Shown here: positions 35,621 through 43,892 of the stretch, piece after piece
Numbering within the stretch: position 1 is the first letter of the stretch
Layout of the letters: every line of letters begins with the position of its first letter
Origin: Natribaculum breve
Lineage (GTDB): Archaea > Halobacteriota > Halobacteria > Halobacteriales > Natrialbaceae
DNA: 64,000 nt
Direction of reading: 5' to 3'
NCBI RefSeq assembly: GCF_023008585.1
Contig: NZ_CP095392.1
Coordinates: 62,001 to 126,000, forward strand
Translations under genes and position numbers: made by a program
Notes under the pieces: model-generated
What the model was told of the DNA's origin: nothing
What the model saw: only the letters and a program-made list of their open reading frames with translations
Database searches by the model: none

Positions 35621-38050
35621 ATGTCATCCCAAACACCGCGCTATGCGCTGGCCGACTCGCTCGATCCAGAAACCCTCGCTCAAACTTTCCCCGACTACGA
35701 CGACCAGTTAGTCGCCCGCACCGTCCAAGAAGCTTCAGACGGGTTGTTCGAAGACCCAGAAAGCGTTCTCCCGGCTAATCTCGCGGACAACCTCGACAAC
35801 GACCTGTACTCCCATCAAGCGGACGCCCTGGCCGCGTTGCAAGATGGCGATAACGTCACTGTCGCCACCAGCACCTCTAGCGGGAAGACGTGGATTTACA
35901 CGCTGTACTTCGCGTTGCTCAAACAGCAGAATCCTGACGCTAGGGCACTGTTCCTCTACCCAACGAAAGCACTCAGCACCGACCAAGAGAAGGCCGTCAA
36001 CGACCTGTTCAATGACCTCGACGTAGATGCGACCGCCGAAACATACGACGGCGATACGAAATCCGGACGGAAGCCCATCATCCGCGACAAGAAAGACGTC
36101 GTCATCTCGAACTTCGCCGGCATCAATGAGTACCTTTCCAACCACGTCAAGTGGAACAATGTCTACGAAAACTGCGAGCTCATTGTCATCGACGAGTCAC
36201 ACACGTACACCGGCGTTCACGGCATGCACGTTGCGTGGGTCATCCGGCGACTCCGCCGCATGCTCAACCACTACGACGCCGACCCGCAAATCGTATGTTC
36301 CACCGCGACGATCGGGAACCCGAAAGAACACTCCGAGTCCCTCACAGGCGCAGAGTTCACCGTCATCGACAACGATGGGTCTCCGCACGGACGGCGCGAA
36401 ATCGCGTTCTGGCAACCACCCGTGGATAAGGAAAACGACGGACATGGGTACATCTCTGAAGATGAGGTCGTGCCAGACATGCGGAAACGCGCTGGATCGG
36501 AAGCCGCTCGCGTCACCGCCCACCTCGGATTGAACGACGTGCAGACGCTCACGTTCACCCGATCACGCCAAGGCACGGAAATCGGGGCGAAACAAGCTGG
36601 TACCGCCGCTGGCGACCACCCATCAGATGAGTACCTCGGGGTGAAACCGTACCACGCCGGGCTCAACAAGAAGAAGCGGCGAGGGGTTGAACATCAATTG
36701 AAATCCGGTGAGATGGACGCGGTCATCACCACGAACGCATTAGAACTCGGGATCGATATCGGGGGCGTTGATGCGACCGTACTCGCGGGGTACCCGGGGA
36801 CTCGGCAGTCATTCTGGCAGCAAGTCGGGCGAGCCGGTCGCGGCGGGTCAGACTCGCTGTCCGTGTTCATCCCGCGGAACGACGCCATTGACCAGTACAT
36901 CCTTGATGACCCGGACTACCTGCTTAGCGATGACGTCGAAGACGCGGTGGTTGACCTAGAGAACAACGCCGTGTACGCCCGGCACGTGCTGTGCGCGGCG
37001 AACGAATCCCCGCTCACCGAGGACGACGTGGAGTGGTTCGGTCCGCGTGACCGGTTAGAACGCGCTGTGAGCGTCTGGCAGGATGCCGGCCGCATGGTTG
37101 GTAATCTGGACCGTGGCGCACAGTACAACGGCGCACCACGCCCCCAGAGCGATATCTCGATGTATGCCACCACCGATGAGCTGTACGATGTTAGGTGCAC
37201 GAACGGTGACATTGACATGGAGCCCATCGAGAAGAAACGGGCATACCGTGACTACCACCCTGGCGCACTCATCATGTATGATGGGCAGCAGTACGAAGTC
37301 ACTGACATTCACGAAGACCGGTACCAACCGTACGTTGAGGTGCAGCAGGTCAACACCCGCGAATACACCATCACGCTCAGCGATAAACGCGTTCACGACT
37401 TGGAAGTGAAGAAGTCTCGCGATCTTGGTGGTGGGTTCTCCATCCATAAAGGCATGGGGACGGTGGATGTGGCGTACACGCAGTACAAACGCATGGATAT
37501 TGACGGTGGGCACGCCTCCAGCGGCATGATGCCGATCGACCTGCCGCCAGTATCGCTCCAAACGCAACTCATGTGGATCGAACTCCCCAACCGGATGCTC
37601 CCGGAAGTCGAAGCTGCTGTGAACGACGAAGAGTACATCGAACCGTCCGAGGACAGTGAATTCGCTGGGATGTCTCCAGCACGATTCACTGTCGCCGGTG
37701 GGCTACACGGGGCAGAACACGGGATGATCAAGATGGCTCCTTTGGAACTCCGACTGGATAACTCGGACATGGGTGGGTTAAGTATGCCAATGCACCCAGA
37801 GACCGAATCTCCGGTCTGGTTCATCCACGACGCTGTGGAAGGGGGTGTCGGGTTCTCGTACAGTATTTACGAGAACTTCGAGGAAATCGCGTTAAAGACG
37901 CTTGCTCGCGTGGAACACTGCTCGTGCGGGCGAGTAGAAGGCTGCCCATCCTGCCTAATGTCGTCGCAGTGCGGGAATAACAACGAACCACTTCACCGTG
38001 AGGCGACGCAATTCATCTTGGACGAAGTATTGTACCACGCGACGGACTAA
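35621..38050 (+). CDS. MrfA/YprA-like superfamily 2 helicase
   Basis: 809 residues. Walker A TSTSSGKTW (near 84), DESH box in VIDESHTYTG (near 190), CSTATIGNP (motif III), HAGLNKKKRRGVE, and motif VI QQVGRAGRGG (near 400). The C terminus carries a four-Cys zinc site (CSCGRVEGCPSCLMSSQC), the mark of DUF1998/MrfA proteins. MrfA is a 3'-5' helicase for removal of crosslinked or bulky lesions independent of UvrABC. It is the last gene of the cassette. Base use is plainer than in the flanks, with few CTCGAG sites. Confidence 0.85.
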   Translation: MSSQTPRYALADSLDPETLAQTFPDYDDQLVARTVQEASDGLFEDPESVLPANLADNLDNDLYSHQADALAALQDGDNVTVATSTSSGKTWIYTLYFALLKQQNPDARALFLYPTKALSTDQEKAVNDLFNDLDVDATAETYDGDTKSGRKPIIRDKKDVVISNFAGINEYLSNHVKWNNVYENCELIVIDESHTYTGVHGMHVAWVIRRLRRMLNHYDADPQIVCSTATIGNPKEHSESLTGAEFTVIDNDGSPHGRREIAFWQPPVDKENDGHGYISEDEVVPDMRKRAGSEAARVTAHLGLNDVQTLTFTRSRQGTEIGAKQAGTAAGDHPSDEYLGVKPYHAGLNKKKRRGVEHQLKSGEMDAVITTNALELGIDIGGVDATVLAGYPGTRQSFWQQVGRAGRGGSDSLSVFIPRNDAIDQYILDDPDYLLSDDVEDAVVDLENNAVYARHVLCAANESPLTEDDVEWFGPRDRLERAVSVWQDAGRMVGNLDRGAQYNGAPRPQSDISMYATTDELYDVRCTNGDIDMEPIEKKRAYRDYHPGALIMYDGQQYEVTDIHEDRYQPYVEVQQVNTREYTITLSDKRVHDLEVKKSRDLGGGFSIHKGMGTVDVAYTQYKRMDIDGGHASSGMMPIDLPPVSLQTQLMWIELPNRMLPEVEAAVNDEEYIEPSEDSEFAGMSPARFTVAGGLHGAEHGMIKMAPLELRLDNSDMGGLSMPMHPETESPVWFIHDAVEGGVGFSYSIYENFEEIALKTLARVEHCSCGRVEGCPSCLMSSQCGNNNEPLHREATQFILDEVLYHATD

Positions 38051-38248
38051 ACAGTCAAACTGAATTACTTATCGGACTTTGATCTTCCCGGTAGATCGTA
38101 ACATAGCGTGACAGCAAGAAGCAACAGCCCAGAACCAACGTCTCAGCGAGATGTATGAGCGATCAGTGGGTCAAGGGAGCGGGCATGACGTTACGATCTA
38201 TCGAAATGAGCGCCACTCCTAACAGCACCCCAGCTGCTCGAGTTCGGC
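38051..38248. other. Intergenic stretch after the cassette
   Basis: Apart from a possible AT-rich end to the helicase transcript, I see nothing coding here. Confidence 0.4.
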
Positions 38249-38317
38249 GTATTTTGTGAGACCCCTGAGGGGCGGAGGTCTTCTCGAGTTCGATTCGATT
38301 CGATCCGACTCGAGAAG
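38249..38317 (+). promoter_or_regulatory. GTTT-hairpin leader, site 8 (diverged), with a second strong hairpin
   Basis: GTATTTTG at 38249, stem AGACC/GGTCT (38259-38263, 38277-38281) with GGGGCGG in the loop, then a perfect 10-bp hairpin CTTCTCGAGT/ACTCGAGAAG (38280-38289, 38308-38317). The second uses the last bases of the first, so they compete. ATG at 38330, 12 bases on. Confidence 0.55.
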
Positions 38318-38329
38318 CAGTGATCGAAC

Positions 38330-39265
38330 ATGGCTACGAGCAGCAGCTCCCGGGAAACGTTCGATGATTCGGACACCCGGCACGACGAGATGCACAGTAC
38401 GATCGAAGCATGGATTCAGGACCTCGTCAATGAGGTTGATGACGCCGTCTCGAGCGAGCAGTTCAAAGAGTGGTTGGGCGTCCAGAGTCGCTTCCATGAC
38501 TACTCGCACCGAAACACGCTGTTGATCAAACTTCAGTGTCCAGAGGCAACGCGCGTTGCCGGCTATCGAACGTGGCAAAACGAGTTTGACCGGCACGTGA
38601 AAGAAGGGGAGACAGCGATCTGGATCTGGGCACCAATCATTGCAAAGCAGTGCCCTGACTGTGGGAACTCCCCGTCGTACCACGAGCGCAGTGACTGTGA
38701 ATTCGATGAGACACCGCCGGATAGCTGGGAGAAAGGACTCGTGGGCTTTCGGCCAGCACCCGTCTTTGATATTTCGCAGACTGACGGCGAGCCACTGCCC
38801 GACCTCGAGACAGAAGCCAGAGGACAGGCTGAAGAGTTGGTTCCCGCACTCCTCGAGGCAGCAAACTCACTCGAAGTAGACGTAGAGGTCGTGTCACCCC
38901 AGGACTGGTCGCATGGGAGTGCCAAGGGAATCTGTGAGTACCGCCCTCAAAAGCAGCCACGCGTCGCCGTCCGTGATCGTGAGAACGAGGCTGACCTCGC
39001 CGTCACGCTCGTTCACGAGTACGCGCATGCGCTGTTACACAGTGGCGTCGACGACGAGGCTGAGCGATCAAAACGTGAGCTCGAGGCCGAAGCAGTCGGT
39101 TACATCGTTGGACGGCACTTCGAGTTGGATACCAGTGGGTCAGCGTTCTACCTCGCCGCGTGGCACGGTGACGAGCCCGAAACGATCCTCGACCGGCTTG
39201 AGCGGATCAGTTCGACCGCCCAGGAGGTCATCGACGTCATCAACGAGGTGACCGATGGTGAGTGA
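38330..39265 (+). CDS. ArdC-like domain plus zinc metallopeptidase
   Basis: 311 residues. The N-terminal part (VQSRFHDYSHRNTLLIKLQC, then VAGYRTWQNEFDRHVKEGET) resembles the ArdC N-terminal, ssDNA-binding antirestriction domain. Cys pairs near 107-125 (CPDCG, then C) may bind zinc. A gluzincin motif LVHEYAHALLH lies near 228, followed by LEAEAVGYIVG with the third zinc ligand. ArdC and ImmA/IrrE-type proteases protect incoming plasmids or cut regulators. It overlaps the next gene by 11 bases. Confidence 0.8.
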   Translation: MATSSSSRETFDDSDTRHDEMHSTIEAWIQDLVNEVDDAVSSEQFKEWLGVQSRFHDYSHRNTLLIKLQCPEATRVAGYRTWQNEFDRHVKEGETAIWIWAPIIAKQCPDCGNSPSYHERSDCEFDETPPDSWEKGLVGFRPAPVFDISQTDGEPLPDLETEARGQAEELVPALLEAANSLEVDVEVVSPQDWSHGSAKGICEYRPQKQPRVAVRDRENEADLAVTLVHEYAHALLHSGVDDEAERSKRELEAEAVGYIVGRHFELDTSGSAFYLAAWHGDEPETILDRLERISSTAQEVIDVINEVTDGE

Positions 39266-39476
39266 TCGACCGCTTCTACTCGAGATCATCACTGCACTCG
39301 AGGAACAGGGCCTCGATCGAGACGAGTACCAACTACAGTGGATGATCGACGCCGAAGCCCTTGAGCGACTTGTAGACTCGACGGGCCCACAGACTGATCT
39401 CGAGGTTCGATTCTCGATTGGTGAGCGCCGTGTGATAGTGACACCATCCGATGTTGCCGTGATCAAGGTGTCATAG
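39255..39476 (+). CDS. HalOD1-like small protein
   Basis: 73 residues: MVSDRPLLLEIITALEEQGL, then YQLQWMIDAEALERLVDSTG and FSIGERRVIVTPSDVAVIKV. The helix-helix-strand layout and the 'ID.EAL..L' segment match the haloarchaeal HalOD1 output domain. Overlap with the upstream peptidase gene implies coupled translation. The domain is found in signalling proteins; its role as a stand-alone unit is not known. Confidence 0.6.
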   Translation: MVSDRPLLLEIITALEEQGLDRDEYQLQWMIDAEALERLVDSTGPQTDLEVRFSIGERRVIVTPSDVAVIKVS

Positions 39477-39537
39477 TAGGGGCGTTCGCCGAGTCAGACT
39501 AACAGTCGGTCCAATTTCCCAGTAGCCGCTCGGTGCA

Positions 39538-39567
39538 GTTTGTATGGTGCCAAATGGGTGGACACCA
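39538..39567 (+). promoter_or_regulatory. GTTT-hairpin leader, site 9
   Basis: GTTTGT at 39538, stem TGGTG/CACCA (39545-39549, 39563-39567) enclosing CCAAATGGGTGGA. The stem's last A is the first base of the start codon at 39567, so pairing would cover the start directly. No second partner is needed. Confidence 0.55.
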
Positions 39568-41300
39568 TGACAGATCATCCGACGTTATCGGAGTTCGCGA
39601 CGAATGAAGCGACTGCCTCAAGGCCGGCCAGTCAGCCATCGACTGACGAGACCGTGACGATGACGGCTGACGAGCGGGTCGCAACGTATCTCATCGAAGA
39701 TCAGATGGCGGATCTCACAGACGCAATCCGTGAAGCCGTCCAAAACGGCATCGACAGTCCGGGGTCATCCCGTGTGCTGGTCAGCATCTCACCCGAGCGG
39801 TCGATTATCCTCGATGACGGTGCTGGTGTCGATCTCGAGTCGACCGAGGGACGACGCAACCTGTCGGTGCTTGGTGCGGGAAGCAAACAGCGAGCTGATG
39901 ACGAGACGATCGGTGAGTGGGGCATCGGCAAGGGTGCGATCATCGCGAAGGGAGTCGTTCGTATCTGGAGTCACAACACCGCACTGTGCTTTGACTATCG
40001 CAATCGACGCGATTCGAGGCCGTGGGCAGACGTCAGCGGTCGTGACGGCCAGCTCGTGGATGCTGAGCATCATCTCGAGGGGATGCTCGTCGAGATCGAC
40101 CACTACGAAGACGAGGTTCCAAATCCGGACAGCTACCGCTGGCGGCGCTACGTTCGCGATCTTCGCAAACGCTTCGCGTACGTGCAGTCCCGGACAGGCG
40201 TCACGGTCGTGATCAATGACGAGCCGGTCGACAAGGGCGATCCACTCGAGGCGGTGGTGGACTCGCCACACCCATCGCTCACACGCGAAACTGAAGATGT
40301 GATTCTCGCACTCGAGTACACACCCCACGAGGGGCTCGACATCTACAGCAACGGTCTGTATGTGACGACGAAACGGGAGTACGGAGTCGGCGGGGTCGTC
40401 GTCTCGAAGGGGAACTTGACGCTGAACTTTGCCCGCAACGATATCCAGTCGGGCTGTGATCGGTGGCAACGGATCGACGACGCACTCGAGCAGGCACGTG
40501 ATAAGCTGTATACGGATGTCTCGGACGATCGGCTGACTGCCGAGAGTCGAGAGGTAATGATCGAAGCGATGGCGTCCGAGTCATCGGACGAGCAGTGGGC
40601 CGATCGCAAGCTGTTCCAGCTAGCAACGGAGTCCCGCATCAGCCTCAAGGAGATCCAGGCGGCCCCGAAAATCGGGTGGGTCGGCGGTGCCGAAAAAGGC
40701 GCGGACAAACTCGTCGAGCGTGGTTACGTCGTCCTCGATACAAGTGATTCGGCGACCCAGCGACTTCGCGATCTCGCCACTGACGAGGACACATCGATAA
40801 CGGTGCCGGAGACGTTCGATGTTGGCGAACAAGCAGAGTCAGAGGGCGTCTGGACTGGCTATCATCGGGTTGAGGACGAATCGCAGTTGAACGCTGATCA
40901 GCAGCGGTATCTTCGCTTCGCTCGAGTACTCGCACGAGAGCTTGGGATTGAGCGAGACGTGTACTACGGTGAGGCAAGTGCCGATGCCTGGACTGACGGC
41001 AGGACGTACATCGTGATCACCGACTCCGCCGTGACGAGCAGGCAGCGTGCAGTCTGGATGCACGACCTGTATCTCGTGGTGTTACACGAAGCCGCTCACG
41101 AAACCTCGAGTCGTGATCGACCCTCGCACGGACATCACTTCGAGAGTACGTTTCGGTCGCTTGTTGAGGATCCAGAAAATCGAAGTTCGTTCGCGGAGCT
41201 TGTCCAGCAGGTCGTCGACGAGGGATTCGAGTCCGTGTTCGACAAGTATGAGGTAGATCTCCAGCTGAGCGAAGGCGTCTCCTCTGGCCAATTTCGATAA
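39567..41300 (+). CDS. GHKL ATPase fused to a HEAAH-type domain
   Basis: 577 residues from the ATG at 39567, chosen because the leader ends there. The N-terminal GHKL ATPase fold shows the N box REAVQNGID (near 55), G1 ILDDGAGVD (near 81) and G2 GEWGIGKGA (near 115), as in MORC, MutL and Hsp90-like ATPases. The middle is a transducer-like beta region. The C terminus has LVVLHEAAHETSS (near 508) and a following HGHHFESTF, which suggest a zinc hydrolase. This combination is unusual. It could be a plasmid maintenance or defence protein. Confidence 0.75.
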   Translation: MTDHPTLSEFATNEATASRPASQPSTDETVTMTADERVATYLIEDQMADLTDAIREAVQNGIDSPGSSRVLVSISPERSIILDDGAGVDLESTEGRRNLSVLGAGSKQRADDETIGEWGIGKGAIIAKGVVRIWSHNTALCFDYRNRRDSRPWADVSGRDGQLVDAEHHLEGMLVEIDHYEDEVPNPDSYRWRRYVRDLRKRFAYVQSRTGVTVVINDEPVDKGDPLEAVVDSPHPSLTRETEDVILALEYTPHEGLDIYSNGLYVTTKREYGVGGVVVSKGNLTLNFARNDIQSGCDRWQRIDDALEQARDKLYTDVSDDRLTAESREVMIEAMASESSDEQWADRKLFQLATESRISLKEIQAAPKIGWVGGAEKGADKLVERGYVVLDTSDSATQRLRDLATDEDTSITVPETFDVGEQAESEGVWTGYHRVEDESQLNADQQRYLRFARVLARELGIERDVYYGEASADAWTDGRTYIVITDSAVTSRQRAVWMHDLYLVVLHEAAHETSSRDRPSHGHHFESTFRSLVEDPENRSSFAELVQQVVDEGFESVFDKYEVDLQLSEGVSSGQFR

Positions 41301-41397
41301 TGGGGCGGCGAGGTGGAAGACCGACTCGAGTCGAGTGCAGTGGCTCGAGCTCGGCATAGTGCGTTGATCTATCAATAGATAGCTTTTCGAAGAGCCG

Positions 41398-41670
41398 TTA
41401 ACACTGCTCCTCTGGCGACGTAACCCGAAGTTCGTCCTCGACTTCGTAGAAGTAGCCACATTCGAGGAGGCGAGTAAGTGCGTGCTCGACGTCCCGTTGC
41501 TCGAGTGCTAACTCTGCATCGGCGATCAGGATGTCGGTGGCATCGTCGTAGTCGATCAGTGGAACACTGTCTTCTCTCTGGTCTGGCTGACATGCCTGCG
41601 TACACAGCCGGTCGTAGCACTCGAGAATCCACTCCGGAAGTGGTGGTCGTGGATCTGCGACGCGAGCCAT
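41398..41670 (-). CDS. Small acidic hypothetical protein
   Basis: 90 residues: MARVADPRPPLPEWILECYD, then YDDATDILIADAELALEQRD and TRLLECGYFYEVEDELRVTS. Acidic and helical with a short winged-helix-like end, so it may bind DNA. It is convergent with the GHKL ATPase gene. I do not recognise a named family. Confidence 0.55.
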   Translation of the reverse strand: MARVADPRPPLPEWILECYDRLCTQACQPDQREDSVPLIDYDDATDILIADAELALEQRDVEHALTRLLECGYFYEVEDELRVTSPEEQC

Positions 41671-41934
41671 TGCAGTTCTGTCTCCTTATTTCGACAGTCA
41701 TCCGCTTAATAGTATCCGTCAAATGCAGGTTTTGTTCATAATTGAGTGAGGTTTTATCAAGAACTATTCAAGCTCGAGTGCGTCGATGGCTTCGCGTGGT
41801 TTGATGTCATACTCGAGAAGGGGATTAAGTATATGACCTCACTTCATTCGGATGATGAATATCCGATCATACCTCTGTCGAATCGTTCGCCATTCACACT
41901 CCTCAGGAAGATTGTAGCGAGAGTGGACAGTGGA
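41671..41934. other. Intergenic stretch
   Basis: Lower G+C with TTTTATCAAG (near 41752) and TTAAGTATATGACC (near 41825). A possible promoter may lie here, but no gene stands out. Confidence 0.3.
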
Positions 41935-41975
41935 TTAACCAACAAAGCCATGGGTTCGGCTACCGTGTTGGTTAA
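41935..41975. repeat. Inverted repeat TTAACCAACA / TGTTGGTTAA, copy 2
   Basis: TTAACCAACA (41935-41944) and TGTTGGTTAA (41966-41975) are perfect inverted repeats 17 bases before the ATG at 41993. The arms are the same as in the repeat at 18764-18805 (span 41 here, 42 there). A further single TGTTGGTTAA is at 42370-42379. Confidence 0.6.
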
Positions 41976-41992
41976 CACGAGGGCGACAGCCG

Positions 41993-42316
41993 ATGTCCTA
42001 CAAGCCACCGACCCCACCAGCAGACCTTCCGACAGATCTGACCAATACCCTCAATGAGTGCGCTCCAGAACAGCTCCGACATGTTGCTCGCTACGCCGAA
42101 GAGCTGGCTGAACATAAAGAACGAGAGGCCCGTCTCGCCGAAGAATCGGACGAGGACAAGATCGAAGAACGAACCGACGACCTCCCTGAGGATGTCCCGT
42201 CGAAGGCCACAATCACGACTAAGGAGATCAACGATAATCGCTACTACTACTGGCAGTGGCGGGAGGGCGACAAGGTCAAGTCAAAGTACAAAGGTCCGGT
42301 CAATTCGGAGAACTAG
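41993..42316 (+). CDS. Conserved haloarchaeal protein (DUF6788-like)
   Basis: 107 residues: MSYKPPTPPADLPTDLTNTL, then QLRHVARYAEELAEHKERE and INDNRYYYWQWREGDKVKSK. The 'NRYYYWQWREGDK.KSKY' end is the same as I recall in small haloarchaeal proteins placed in DUF6788. It has an acidic helix in front and an aromatic beta hairpin at the end, suited to nucleic-acid contact. It is bracketed by TGTTGGTTAA motifs. Confidence 0.65.
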   Translation: MSYKPPTPPADLPTDLTNTLNECAPEQLRHVARYAEELAEHKEREARLAEESDEDKIEERTDDLPEDVPSKATITTKEINDNRYYYWQWREGDKVKSKYKGPVNSEN

Positions 42317-42368
42317 TCCCCGTTTGGGTCGCTAAGAACGAAGAAGGGGCAATGCTTTACTGGGTCTT

Positions 42369-42501
42369 GTGTTGGTTAAGCTCAACCGTGATATCGCGAA
42401 TGTCGTCAACGCGCTACAGACGATTATCAGCGAATTCGGTGCCTATCGGAGTATCATCGAGTCTCTTCCCGGCTCCGGCGAAGAGTTCGCTGCGCTTTAG
42501 T
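42369..42501 (+). CDS. Very short helical protein or fragment
   Basis: From GTG at 42369: VLVKLNRDIANVVNALQT, then IISEFGAYRSIIESLPGSGE to the stop at 42501 (about 43 residues). The chain is amphipathic and protein-like. It may be a small gene or the end of a lost one. The start codon lies in the TGTTGGTTAA motif. Confidence 0.35.
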
Positions 42502-42546
42502 GCAGAGTCATTGCACTGATACCGCTGTGAACATCATCTCAAGCCA

Positions 42547-42807
42547 GTGAGCGACATCCCACAACCGGCCACAAGACCATATTCGCAAGGAGAGAGGGTT
42601 CGAATATATCTTGGGCCTGACGACCCAGATGAGCGGTATCATAACACCAGATGTGAAGTTACAGAGATTCATACTGACGATCTCGATTCAAATACTGGAC
42701 GAGAGCTTGATGCGTATTCATACTCTCTCAGAGCCTTAGAGACAGATAAGGCACTCACACTCACATTCCGTCATCGAGACCTTGTCCCAGTTGAGGTCGA
42801 CAAATAG
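42547..42807 (+). CDS. Small SH3-like hypothetical protein
   Basis: 86 residues from GTG at 42547: SDIPQPATRPYSQGERVRIY, then LGPDDPDERYHNTRCEVTEI and LRALETDKALTLTFRHRDLV. Short beta strands and 'GERVRIYLGPDDPD' resemble a small haloarchaeal SH3-like barrel. Function unknown. It ends just before a non-coding gap. Confidence 0.6.
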   Translation: MSDIPQPATRPYSQGERVRIYLGPDDPDERYHNTRCEVTEIHTDDLDSNTGRELDAYSYSLRALETDKALTLTFRHRDLVPVEVDK

Positions 42808-43032
42808 TGTGAGAGCGAGATATTATCAAGATATCCAAGACTATGGCCCACCAAGGCTATGAACGACCGAGCAGGAAGGACGCTGTAAACCCGTTGAATA
42901 GAAAACCAAGGAACTGCAGGATGTCGTATTATAGGGCCTTGATCATCGCCTGCTGAAAGACGGTTTGTCATGAGATCTGCTCTCGGTATTTGCCAGCAAA
43001 CGTTTATTTCGGAGGTGTCCATTTGACTAGAT
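42808..43032. other. Intergenic stretch
   Basis: I see no gene. CAAACGTTTATTTCGG (about 42998-43013) may be the promoter of the gene at 43033. Confidence 0.3.
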
Positions 43033-43458
43033 ATGAACGATATCAAGGGTCAGGTAATCCTGAACGTACAAGATCTGGCCGGTGGCGTACCTGAAGCACT
43101 GGACTGGATGGTTGACGTATCCGGTGAATCCGTTGTTCTCGAACTCGGTGATGGATCACTGCTGATCCCAGTCAATGACGTTGAGGGCAACCAGCCTGGT
43201 GTCTTCCAAACCAAGGGAGTTGAGAAATGGGATGACATTCCAGGTTCCAAGATCATTGACTTGACTCCGATGTCAGAGGAAGCGATGGAGTACCGAGACT
43301 GGGGTCCATTCGGTTACCGGCCGCCCGTACTCACCTTGGACTCTGGAGGGCACCTGTACCCGGCAGCTGATCCGGAAGGCAACCAGTTCGGTGTCCTATT
43401 CCGGGTTCAGAACGGGGAGACCTTTATTGTCGACTTTGAGCCAGCCGCAGAGAACTAA
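43033..43458 (+). CDS. Beta-rich hypothetical protein
   Basis: 141 residues: MNDIKGQVILNVQDLAGGVP, then ESVVLELGDGSLLIPVNDVE and GPFGYRPPVLTLDSGGHLYP. The segment 'LELGDGSLLIPVNDVEGNQPGVF' is echoed by 'LDSGGHLYPAADPEGNQFGVL', so the protein is built of two related repeats. That suggests an internal duplication giving a two-lobed fold. Family not recognised. Confidence 0.55.
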   Translation: MNDIKGQVILNVQDLAGGVPEALDWMVDVSGESVVLELGDGSLLIPVNDVEGNQPGVFQTKGVEKWDDIPGSKIIDLTPMSEEAMEYRDWGPFGYRPPVLTLDSGGHLYPAADPEGNQFGVLFRVQNGETFIVDFEPAAEN

Positions 43459-43892
43459 TCCATAGAATTTTACATACTGAGACTTCCATTTCCGCTGAGC
43501 CGTTTCGCAGGCCTTGTCTGAGTATGGTCAGATCACGTTTTTCAAGATAACGTCGATAACCTGTCCCCGCAGAGAACCCGGCCTTCGATACCAGGAAGAA
43601 CCAGCTGTAGAACCGGGATCGTGTTTTCCAAGGTGGATCCCGGGGTTGACCATGGGGAACCGAGCACAAACGCCGTTACCCTGTCCCCCACTGAGTCACT
43701 CGAATCACGCAGGACCAGAAGTCAGATTAACTCGAACCCGGTTTTCGCACCCACCCCTGTTTTGGGCGATCTCTGAGAAAGACCGGGCCTTAGAAAAAAT
43801 CTCGCTGTAGCAACTCGGCCTATCCGAAGATCGTATCGGCCAACTGTACTCTCATGAAAACTTATGCCGAACTGCCTGTTACCTATAGATAT
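43459..43892. other. Non-coding stretch
   Basis: About 430 bases with several short inverted CCCGG/CCGGG-type pieces but no convincing gene. The frame across 43514-43810 lacks haloarchaeal composition. ATG at 43854 could extend the next gene, but a Tat signal points to 43893. Confidence 0.4.
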
